Below are positions 17,977 to 25,022 of a DNA stretch of 64,000 nt, in pieces. The stretch lies in assembly GCA_947627625.1 (NCBI GenBank), contig CANQWR010000002.1, positions 62,001 through 126,000 of the forward strand. The letters run 5' to 3'. The notes under the pieces are model-generated. The model saw nothing but the letters and a program-made list of their open reading frames with translations, searched no databases and was not told the DNA's origin. The stretch's first letter is position 1. The number at the start of each line of letters is the position of its first letter. A program made the translations under genes and the position numbers. Source of the stretch: an uncultured Ruminococcus sp. (lineage in GTDB: Bacteria; Bacillota; Clostridia; Oscillospirales; Ruminococcaceae).

Positions 17977-18324
17977 ATGCTGATTAAAAGAATTGACAGG
18001 AGAGTATATTTCACGCTCCTGACAGCCGTGACGGTATCGGGATTCATAGTGATATGCACACTTGGGCAGTCTCTCCACAGGCAGAAGGTGAACGCAAAAA
18101 TAGCGGAGTCGTCAATGGCTCAGGAGGTGTTACAGCCCGAAAGGATAGTAAGGGAGTACAACGGCAGGATAGGGGTCTTTATGGGGGAGAGCAGTAACCC
18201 CTACAGGATAATCGACTATGACATTTCTCTGCTCTCCGAATTTGACAGGGAACAGCTCAGGGAGGGGATAGTAGTCGAGACAGATTATGAGCTGAACAGG
18301 CTTATAGAGGACATAGCAACGTGA
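17977..18324 (+). CDS. BofC C-terminal-domain-like membrane protein
   Basis: 115 residues from ATG 17977, which follows AAGGAGTGG; the longer frame from 17932 lacks a ribosome site. It has one N-terminal membrane segment (about residues 10-30) and an extracytoplasmic domain containing IVREYNGRIGVF, then DISLLSEFDREQLREGI and a terminal ELNRLIEDI. This pattern (short beta strands, DR-x-x-L-x-x-GI, terminal L-x-x-LIED) matches the C-terminal domain of BofC proteins, which in B. subtilis restrain SpoIVB signalling to the pro-sigma-K protease. BofC here is a by-eye call. A SpoIVFB-like protease is encoded at 30488-31003, so a checkpoint role is plausible but inferred. Confidence 0.6.
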   Translation: MLIKRIDRRVYFTLLTAVTVSGFIVICTLGQSLHRQKVNAKIAESSMAQEVLQPERIVREYNGRIGVFMGESSNPYRIIDYDISLLSEFDREQLREGIVVETDYELNRLIEDIAT

Positions 18325-18458
18325 CAAATTTCAGTTAAGATACTGATAAAACTGTGAACTCTGCACAAACTTTTCTCCGCAGACGTTTTTTCCGCAGACT
18401 GTTTATTTACTTTTTTCTTTTGGGAGTGTATAATATAGAAAAGTTATAATTTTTGGGG

Positions 18459-18776
18459 GACTGTGCAGATTTTAATTAGAACGATAGGTGCAGGGGACTT
18501 TGTCCAAAAAATAATTTTCTTAAAATTATATTTTTTTGGAAATTTCTTTGACTTATGGGCTGTTGGGGACTGTGCAAATTTTAATTAGAACGATATGGGG
18601 CAGGGGGCTTTGCCCAAAAAATAATTTTATTAAAATTATATTTTTTTTGGAAATTTCTTTGACTTGTGGACTGTCGGGGACTTTGTAAATTTTAATTAGA
18701 ACGATGAGGGGCAGGGGGCTTTGCCCCCAGACCCCCGTCGGGGGGAAGAATCCCCCCGAACCCCCCATGATAATCC
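18459..18776 (-). repeat. GC-rich repeat, locus 3: tandem 110-bp units and a core
   Basis: This 542-bp gene-free stretch before the cellulase holds three tandem starts of the same unit at 18459, 18568 and 18679 (periods 109 and 111). Each begins GACT(G/T)TG and runs through TTTTAATTAGAACGAT, a small GC hairpin and an AT-rich palindrome. The third unit runs into a reverse-oriented core ending CCCCCCATGATAATCC at about 18776. I see no ORF of interest. Bases 18777-18866 hold the ribosome site but no clear promoter. Confidence 0.85.
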
Positions 18777-18866
18777 ACCATTGTTAATTTTTGGGGTCAG
18801 GGGGACAACGTCCCCAAAATTCCAAAGCCGTAAGGCGTATAAATACAGGCAGGAGAGGGAGTATTT

Positions 18867-21635
18867 ATGAAAAAAAACAAAAATTTTTTCAGGAGAGCAG
18901 TTTCGCTTGTGTCGGCAGCTGTTATGGCACTTGCACCGTTTGCGGTTAATATTTCGGCGGTACACGCAGGCGAACAGCTCGGACAGACCAATTTTGACGA
19001 GGGTGTCGGACTTCCCTGGCACATATGCGAATCCGAGCCGGCAAAGATGGATTTTGAAATAGAAAACGGAGTTTACAAGATAACTATAGTCAACACAGGA
19101 GGAGCTTCACAAGGCGGTGAGGACAGATGGGACTGTCAGTTCAGGCACAGAGGTCTCAAAATAGAAGCGGGACATCAGTACAGGGTGACTTATGAGATAA
19201 CCGCCTCAAACAGCGGAAAATATTACACAAAAATAGGAAATCTTGACGGCGATGTAGAAGTCTGGCACAATATGTGTACGGGACAGGGCGATTTTGACCA
19301 GAACTGGGATTGCATACCGATAAATGCCAACGAGACAAAGAGAGTTGACTTGACTTTCACGCCAACGCAGTCTATGGAGACAGCGGAGTGGGCTTTTCAC
19401 CTCGGCGGTGACGGACAGTACACACAGGGAGGTTGTTTCCCGGCGGGAACTGTCATAACTTTTGACAATATGTCTTTGGTGGACTTGACGAGTGACGAAA
19501 ATGACTACATAGCCCCCGAACCGTGGCAGAGGGCAGATATTTTGACAAATCAGGTGGGCTATTTCACGGACGGTCAGAAAAAAGCGACTTTGCTATGTTC
19601 GGACAGCAGTGGAGTTGATTTTGACGTTGTGGACAGTTCGGGAGAGAGTGTTTTTTCGGGAACGAGTGAGCCTTTCGGCTATGACGAGGATTCGGGCGAC
19701 AGTGTCCACATAATAGATTTTTCGGGGCTTGACACGGAGGGAACTTTTTACATAGAAGCCGAAAACGGTTCAAAGAGCCGTGAATTTGAAGTCGGAGGAA
19801 CTGAAAAGTATTCCGCAATGCTTTACGACTCTCTGAACTATTTCTACCAGAACAGAAGTGCGACCGACATAAAAAGCGAGTATATAACTTCGGGGGACAA
19901 AAACGCCCTTGCACGTCCTGCGGGACACACTTCCGACATTGCCGAAATTCAGCAGACTTGGGGTTACAGCGGAACGAGCGGAACTGTAGACGTTACAGGC
20001 GGTTGGTACGATGCGGGAGACCACGGAAAATATGTCGTAAACGGAGGGCTTTCGCTGTGGCTTATGCAAAATCAGTACGAGACTGCCCTGAAGTACGGCT
20101 ATGAGGACGTTTATGCAGACGGAACTATGAGCATTCCCGAAAATTCAAATGGTTTCCCCGACTTGCTTGACGAGGCGAGGTGGGAGATGGAATGGATGTT
20201 CAGCATGGTGGTTGACAGCGGTGACTATGAGGGAATGGTCTACCACAAAGTGCATGACGAAAAGTGGACAGCTCTTGCCGTTGCACCTGCCGACGACGAT
20301 ATGAAAAGGATAGTCAAACCGCCCACGACCACGGCTACACTAAATTTTGTGGCGTGTGCGTCACAGGCTTCGAGACTTTGGAAGGGCATAGATGACGAAT
20401 TTTCCGAAAAGTGTCTTGAATATGCAGAAAAGAGTTACGAATCCGCAAAAAAGCACCCCGATATGTATGCACCTCTTGACGAGTCGGTAGGCGGAGGAGC
20501 TTACGGCGACAACGATGCAAGTGACGAATTTGTATGGGCTTCTACGGAACTCTACATAACGACAGGTGACAAAAAATATCTTGATGACGTTTCTTTTGAA
20601 GTACCCGTCAGTCTTAGCGGTGGGGAGAGCGTGGACACTGTAGGAAGTTTTGACTGGGGCAACACAAAAGCTCTGGGAAGTTTCAGTGCTGTACTATATC
20701 CCGATATGTTTGAAAATTTTGACGAAATTAAAGAAAATATTCTGAGTGCGGGGGACTACTACATAGAAAAGGAAAATCAGCAGGGTTACGGCTTGCCATA
20801 CGGACAGAGTACACTCTCATATGACGACAGCGACAAGGGATATTTATGGGGTTCAAATTCGTTTGTTTCGGACAATTCCATAGTAATGGCTTATGCGTAT
20901 CTTCTCTCACAGGACGAAAAATATCTTGACGGAGTTACTTCGGGTGTGGACTACCTTCTCGGCAGAAATGCAATGGACTATTCATATGTCACGGGTTACG
21001 GAAGTCACGCTGTCGAGAACGTACACCACAGGTACTGGTCACAGCAGGTTGACGAGACTTTCCCGAAAGCACCGTGCGGAGTTTTGTCGGGCGGACCAAA
21101 TTCGGGAATGCAAGACCCTTGGGTAAAGGGAAGCGGCTGGAAAAAGGGGGAGATTTCCCCACAGAAGTGCTATCTTGACCACATAGAAGCGTGGTCTGTA
21201 AACGAGTGTGCGATAAACTGGAACGCTTCACTTGCGTGGTTGATTTCGTTCACGGCACAGCAGAACGGCGGTATTGAAGTCGGCTACACGGGCGAGAGTG
21301 CGGGAGTTTCCAACAACGGCGGTGATGGGGAGTCAAATAAAAATCAGGTCTACACGGAGACGGAAAAAAGTTCGGAGAGTCCGACAAAGGCAGTTGAGGT
21401 GTCGAAAGAGGACACTGACGACGAGAGAGATTCTGATTCAATTACCCGAAAGAACAGCAATTCCGACAAAGACGAGAACATAGAGCAAAATTCGGGAGTT
21501 GCAAAAACTGTCACGGTGGGGATAGTCTCCTTTGCGATACTTGCGGGATTGATTTCAATGTTTGTGTTTATTTACAAGATGACGAAATTGAAGTACGGCT
21601 TCAAAGACAAGGACGACAGTGAGAAAAAACAGTAA
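18867..21635 (+). CDS. Membrane-anchored GH9 cellulase (CBM4-like, Ig, GH9)
   Basis: 922 residues. Signal peptide 1-34; carbohydrate-binding module resembling CBM4/9 (about 38-207, with a galactose-binding-like jelly-roll pattern); CelD-type Ig-like domain (about 222-310, ILTNQVGYF); GH9 catalytic domain (about 315-800). Catalytic residues are present: the Asp pair in GGWYDAGDHGKYV (D382, D385), the His motif HAVENVHHRYW, and the general acid E780 in WSVNECAINWN. There is no dockerin. An acidic Ser/Asp/Lys linker (about 810-877) leads to one C-terminal membrane helix (about 881-903) and a short basic cytoplasmic tail. So the enzyme should be tethered to the cell membrane with its catalytic part outside. 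GH9 enzymes cut cellulose, often processively. The gene has its own double-hairpin terminator. Confidence 0.93.
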   Translation: MKKNKNFFRRAVSLVSAAVMALAPFAVNISAVHAGEQLGQTNFDEGVGLPWHICESEPAKMDFEIENGVYKITIVNTGGASQGGEDRWDCQFRHRGLKIEAGHQYRVTYEITASNSGKYYTKIGNLDGDVEVWHNMCTGQGDFDQNWDCIPINANETKRVDLTFTPTQSMETAEWAFHLGGDGQYTQGGCFPAGTVITFDNMSLVDLTSDENDYIAPEPWQRADILTNQVGYFTDGQKKATLLCSDSSGVDFDVVDSSGESVFSGTSEPFGYDEDSGDSVHIIDFSGLDTEGTFYIEAENGSKSREFEVGGTEKYSAMLYDSLNYFYQNRSATDIKSEYITSGDKNALARPAGHTSDIAEIQQTWGYSGTSGTVDVTGGWYDAGDHGKYVVNGGLSLWLMQNQYETALKYGYEDVYADGTMSIPENSNGFPDLLDEARWEMEWMFSMVVDSGDYEGMVYHKVHDEKWTALAVAPADDDMKRIVKPPTTTATLNFVACASQASRLWKGIDDEFSEKCLEYAEKSYESAKKHPDMYAPLDESVGGGAYGDNDASDEFVWASTELYITTGDKKYLDDVSFEVPVSLSGGESVDTVGSFDWGNTKALGSFSAVLYPDMFENFDEIKENILSAGDYYIEKENQQGYGLPYGQSTLSYDDSDKGYLWGSNSFVSDNSIVMAYAYLLSQDEKYLDGVTSGVDYLLGRNAMDYSYVTGYGSHAVENVHHRYWSQQVDETFPKAPCGVLSGGPNSGMQDPWVKGSGWKKGEISPQKCYLDHIEAWSVNECAINWNASLAWLISFTAQQNGGIEVGYTGESAGVSNNGGDGESNKNQVYTETEKSSESPTKAVEVSKEDTDDERDSDSITRKNSNSDKDENIEQNSGVAKTVTVGIVSFAILAGLISMFVFIYKMTKLKYGFKDKDDSEKKQ

Positions 21636-21642
21636 AAATAAA

Positions 21643-21699
21643 AACAGTCAGTTTCCGCAACTGACTAACAGTCAGTTTCCGCAACTGACTGTTTTTTTT
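21643..21699 (+). terminator. Terminator with tandemly duplicated hairpin
   Basis: The 22-base hairpin unit CAGTCAGTTTCCGCAACTGACT occurs twice in a row (21645-21666 and 21669-21690) and is followed by eight T. Only the second hairpin directly precedes the T-run. Stem CAGTCAGTT/AACTGACTG, loop TCCGC. Confidence 0.9.
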
Positions 21700-21761
21700 A
21701 TTAGATTTGGAATTATTGGGGGGTGTACTTCCTGCCCTTAATTTTTTCTTTTGTGGGAGTA

Positions 21762-21900
21762 ATCATGGGGGGTTCGGGGGGATTCTTCCCCCCGACGGGG
21801 GTTTGGGGGCAGAGCCCCCAATGGGGGTTCAGGGGACAAAGCCCCCTGCCCCTTATCGTTCTAACGGGGGGAGTGGGGGGCAGAGCCCCCCACAAGGCAG
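21762..21900 (+). repeat. GC-rich multi-hairpin repeat, locus 4
   Basis: Complete forward core (21762-21864) followed by a shortened copy of the last hairpin (GGGGGGCAGAGCCCCCC). It lies between the converging cellulase and folC genes. Left flank TGTGGGAGTAATCATGG is of the type shared with loci 8, 10 and 17. Confidence 0.9.
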
Positions 21901-21925
21901 AGTCCCCACAAAACAACACCTCAGT

Positions 21926-23212
21926 CTAAATATTTTCAAGAGCCTTTACAAAATCGCTGTACATATAGAGCGAGCCGAGTGCGATAAGGGGGAGTTTCCT
22001 CTGTTTTGCGTACAGAAACGCATCACGCACACCCGTTTCAAAGTCGTCACGGAAGTCCGCATCTATATTTTTTGATTTCAGACTTTCGGCGAGAATACGG
22101 CAGTCGAGGGAGCGTGGATTGTCGGGAGTAACCGCAAAGGCACGCTCCGTGAATTTTTCAAGCATATCGCCGTAAAGACCGTACTCTTTGTCAGCCATAA
22201 CGCCTATGAAGAGGACAATTTTCTGCCCGTGGAAATACTCGTCTATACATCGGGACATCTGTCTGATACCGTCGGGGTTGTGTGAGCCGTCAAAGATTAT
22301 TACAGGATCTTTTTGCCTTAAAATTTCAAATCTGCCGTGATGAGTTACTTTTGCAAGACCGTCACGCATGGAACTGTAACTTATATTAAGACCCAAAATT
22401 TTCAGTATCTCCACGCAGTTTATGGCGTTTACAACGTTTTGGAACTGATAAGTACCGCCGAGAGGTACTCCGATATTTATACCCCTGTATAAAAAATTTA
22501 TACCCGAAATTGAGTCCGTGAGAGAGGAAAAATTTTCGTAGTCGGGGAGAAAAAGCGAGGAGTTGTTTTCGAGAGCCTTTTTCTTAATTATTTTGACTAC
22601 ATCATCGTCGAGAGCGTCACCGAGGAAAACAGGACAGTTTTTCTTGATTATTCCCGCTTTGTGGGTAGCTATTTCGGGGAGAGTGTCCCCTAAAAAAGCG
22701 GTGTGGTCTTTGCGGACGTTCGTTATTACGGACAGCAGAGGTGTTTTCACTATATTGGTGGAGTCGCCGTCACCGCCCATGCCGCACTCTATGACAGCTA
22801 TATCGCAGTTTTGCCTGTAGAACATAAGATAGGCACAAGCTGTCAGTATCTCAAATTCGGTGGGTTTGTCGGACATTTTTTCGCATTCGGGGACAATTTC
22901 AGCCATAGTTTCCGCAAAAATTTTTTTTGAAACTTCTTTGCAGTCAATGCGGAAACTGTCCGTGACACCCGTGAGAGCGGGGGAGGAGAAAGTCCCAGTC
23001 CTGTAGCCCGATTCCGTGAGGACTGCACTAATCATCGCACAGAATGACCCTTTGCCGTTAGTACCCGCAACGTGAACAATTTTTATTTTTTCGTGAGGAT
23101 TGCCGAGCCTTTTCATAAGTTCGGAGATTCTCTCTAAACCGAGTTTACTGCCCCTTTGGGAGGCGATTTTCAGGTACTCCCTTGCACTTTCAAAACCGTT
23201 CCCGACACTCAT
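21926..23212 (-). CDS. folC: Folylpolyglutamate synthase / dihydrofolate synthase
   Basis: 428 residues, Mur-ligase-like fold. The ATP loop HVAGTNGKGSFCAM is the FolC signature, followed by TGTFSSPAL. AVIECGMGGDGDSTN and SVITNVRKDHTAFLG mark the central domain, and IFDGSHNPDG the C-terminal domain. It adds glutamate tails to folates in the cytosol so that they are retained. Its ATG overlaps the stop of folT as ATGA, so the two are coupled; transport and then polyglutamylation of folate are logically paired. The operon is under the THF riboswitch upstream of folT. Confidence 0.94.
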   Translation of the reverse strand: MSVGNGFESAREYLKIASQRGSKLGLERISELMKRLGNPHEKIKIVHVAGTNGKGSFCAMISAVLTESGYRTGTFSSPALTGVTDSFRIDCKEVSKKIFAETMAEIVPECEKMSDKPTEFEILTACAYLMFYRQNCDIAVIECGMGGDGDSTNIVKTPLLSVITNVRKDHTAFLGDTLPEIATHKAGIIKKNCPVFLGDALDDDVVKIIKKKALENNSSLFLPDYENFSSLTDSISGINFLYRGINIGVPLGGTYQFQNVVNAINCVEILKILGLNISYSSMRDGLAKVTHHGRFEILRQKDPVIIFDGSHNPDGIRQMSRCIDEYFHGQKIVLFIGVMADKEYGLYGDMLEKFTERAFAVTPDNPRSLDCRILAESLKSKNIDADFRDDFETGVRDAFLYAKQRKLPLIALGSLYMYSDFVKALENI

Positions 23213-23772
23213 TTTTTACGCATCCTCTCAAGCTGTGCCGAAAAAGCCCTGTTGCGGACGAGTACCGAAATTACAGCCGATTCGAGTATAGCGGTTATAA
23301 TATATATGGGAAGTCTTGTAGCGAGAACCTGAAAAGCCGTGTGGTAGTAGATATAAAGTCCCACAGACTTTATTATGACAGAGCCGACGAGGTGAGCAGT
23401 ACCGACAGAGACAGCTGTTTTCAGGATTTTATTTTCGGTTTTTAATTTCCTGTAGACAAATCCCGACAGGAAACCTATACAGCCCGCCCCCACGGTTATA
23501 ATGGGGTTCAGAGCGTAGCCTTTCAGCAGACAGCCGACTATATCCGCACCTACTCCCACAAAAGCCCCCACGGACGGACCAAAGAATATTCCCGCCATGA
23601 GAATTGAGAGATTTTCAAAACTTATTCTCAGACTGTCGCCGATGTTAAAGGCGAGGAATTTTCCGAGAACTATACTCATAGCTATCAGGAGAGCCGATAT
23701 TACGAGAATTTTTGTAGTCCCGAAGATTTTTACGCAGCCTGTTTTTGTGTTTTTCCGATTGTTTGTGACCAT
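23209..23772 (-). CDS. folT: ECF transporter substrate-binding subunit, folate type
   Basis: 187 residues from ATG 23772, chosen because AGGAGGT lies 8 bases upstream; a longer frame runs back into the riboswitch and is spurious. It has about six hydrophobic segments. ISFENLSILMAGIFFGP and VGAFVGVGADIVG match S components of the FolT/QueT/TrpP group (ECF energy-coupling transporters). It binds folate in the membrane and needs an EcfA/A'/T module encoded elsewhere. The THF riboswitch directly upstream and folC directly downstream make folate the well-supported substrate. Confidence 0.9.
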   Translation of the reverse strand: MVTNNRKNTKTGCVKIFGTTKILVISALLIAMSIVLGKFLAFNIGDSLRISFENLSILMAGIFFGPSVGAFVGVGADIVGCLLKGYALNPIITVGAGCIGFLSGFVYRKLKTENKILKTAVSVGTAHLVGSVIIKSVGLYIYYHTAFQVLATRLPIYIITAILESAVISVLVRNRAFSAQLERMRKK

Positions 23773-23780
23773 AAAAAAAT

Positions 23781-23819
23781 ACCTCCTTTTTTTGCTCATA
23801 CGACAAGAAAAAGAGGGTA
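23781..23819 (-). promoter_or_regulatory. Predicted ribosome-site sequestering hairpin (riboswitch expression platform)
   Basis: On the minus strand ACCCTCTTTTT (about 23819-23808) can pair with AAAAAGGAGGT (about 23791-23781), covering the folT Shine-Dalgarno site with ten of eleven pairs including one G-U. This suggests translational control: ligand-stabilised aptamer leaves this hairpin to hide the ribosome site. Pairing was checked by eye only. Confidence 0.55.
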
Positions 23820-23842
23820 TAAAACCGTCTGAAGTTGTCCTA

Positions 23843-23944
23843 TGAGGCGGGATGCAAAACACGAACCGCAAGCCTTTTGGGCTTTTCGTCCCGCTGACAA
23901 CTCCCCGTTCAGCAGGCACTTCACGAACGCATTTTTACTCCTCA
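23843..23944 (-). ncRNA. Tetrahydrofolate (THF, folT) riboswitch
   Basis: The roughly 102-nt leader of folT on the minus strand matches the known THF aptamer. It has a closing stem TGAGG/CCTCA (23944-23940 with 23847-23843), GAGTA after the first strand, then GTGAAGTGCCTGCTGAACGG, GTTGTCAGCGGGACGAA, and a terminal GCGG plus TTGCATCCCGCCTCA block. The AAGTG, GAACGGG, GTTG, ACGAA, GCGG and GCATCC elements occur in the family order. THF riboswitches are known upstream of folT in Clostridia and usually lower expression when THF is abundant. Confidence 0.93.
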
Positions 23945-23952
23945 ATGAATAT

Positions 23953-23981
23953 ACTATATCACATATATTTCTGAAAGTCAA
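23953..23981 (-). promoter_or_regulatory. Sigma-A promoter of the folT-folC transcript
   Basis: Minus strand: TTGACT (23981-23976), 17 bases, TATAGT (23958-23953), immediately upstream of the THF aptamer, so the aptamer is at the 5' end of the transcript. Confidence 0.8.
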
Positions 23982-24093
23982 TAATTTTCGGTGCAGTTTG
24001 ACGTTCTTGACAAAATTTTCCGAAGCTGTTGAAATATTTATGTATATTTATTCGGAAATTATATATTTCAAAGAAAAAATTATCCCCGACAGC

Positions 24094-24122
24094 TTGAATA
24101 AATTTATGAAATATGTTATAAT
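24094..24122 (+). promoter_or_regulatory. Sigma-A promoter of the HD-domain gene
   Basis: TTGAAT (24094-24099), 17 bases, TATAAT (24117-24122), 35 bases before ATG 24157. Confidence 0.8.
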
Positions 24123-24156
24123 ATAAGGGCTATTATGATAGAAAGGAGATGTGATT

Positions 24157-24756
24157 ATGACGGCTAAGGACGAATTTATCTCTATATACACGGAGAATAT
24201 AAAGCGTAGAGGTGCGGACAAACTGCTTGAATACCTACACCAGAGCGACTTCTTTACAGCCCCGAGCAGTACACGTTTTCACGGCTCTTACGAGGGCGGA
24301 CTTGTCCAGCACAGCGTGAACGTCTACCACTGTCTGAAAGACTACCTTGCGAGACCGAGGACAAAAGAGGTCTACGGAATGGATTATTCCGAGGAGAGCA
24401 TAGCGATTGTGTCACTTCTGCACGACATATGCAAGGTAAATTTCTACAAAATCGAGATGCGAAACAGGAAGAACGAGCAGACGGGAAAGTGGGAGCAGTA
24501 CCCGTATTACACTATAAACGACACTCTCCCGTACGGTCACGGTGAGAAGTCGGTGTACATACTGTCGGGATTTTTCTATGGTGATGCGAGACTCACCCGT
24601 GATGAGGCGTTTGCGATTCGTTGGCACATGGGTTTTTCAGGTCCTGAGGACAACGGTACAATCGGGAAAGCTCTTGAGATGTACCCGCTTGCAACGGCAC
24701 TGTTTGTCGCCGACATGGAAGCTACTTATTTTCTTGAGGGAAGTCCGGGAAAATAA
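24157..24756 (+). CDS. HD-domain phosphohydrolase
   Basis: 199 residues from ATG 24157, 8 bases after GAAAGGAG; the in-frame GTG at 24151 is too close to that site. HD-superfamily metal motifs are visible: H in GGLVQHSVNVYH, the HD pair in SLLHDICKVNFY, a further His in RWHMGFSG, and an Asp in ALFVADMEATY. These would bind divalent metals for phosphomonoester or diester hydrolysis. Similar stand-alone proteins are common in Firmicutes without a defined substrate; nucleotide hydrolysis is a guess. It is monocistronic and divergent from folT. Confidence 0.82.
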   Translation: MTAKDEFISIYTENIKRRGADKLLEYLHQSDFFTAPSSTRFHGSYEGGLVQHSVNVYHCLKDYLARPRTKEVYGMDYSEESIAIVSLLHDICKVNFYKIEMRNRKNEQTGKWEQYPYYTINDTLPYGHGEKSVYILSGFFYGDARLTRDEAFAIRWHMGFSGPEDNGTIGKALEMYPLATALFVADMEATYFLEGSPGK

Positions 24757-24836
24757 AAAATTATTGGACTTCTTGCAGAGTAAATCATAATTTTTGGGGA
24801 ACTCCGCCCCAAGTCCCGAATTGAAACAGGAGACTA

Positions 24837-24927
24837 TCATGGGGGGTTCGGGGGGATACTTCCCCCCGACGGGGGTTTGGGGGCAGAGCCCCCAATGGGG
24901 GTTCAGGGGGCAACGCCCCCAGTCTAA
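24837..24927 (+). repeat. GC-rich multi-hairpin repeat, locus 5
   Basis: Forward core with left flank CAGGAGACTATCATGG. The right end is shortened: the last hairpin has the AAC loop (GGGGGCAACGCCCCC) and continues AGTCTAAAA instead of the usual ATCGTTCTAA. Lies between two genes on the plus strand. Confidence 0.88.
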
Positions 24928-25022
24928 AAAGCTCTCAATTACGCAAGAAGTCCGCCCAAAGGGTAAAGGGAGTCATGAAAATTAAAAAAATAATCAAATA
25001 AATAAATTAAGGAGTTATAAAA

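Noticed and set aside
21707-22075. Open frames across the GC-rich repeats giving similar proteins (GGSGGFFPPTGVWGQSP and, on the other strand, RGLCPLNPHWGLCPQTP)
   Set aside because: The same peptides recur wherever the repeat occurs (10.0, 21.8, 24.8, 30.0, 41.4, 57.7 kb and others) because the repeat has no stop codons in some frames. Starts lack ribosome sites and frames end at the repeat borders.
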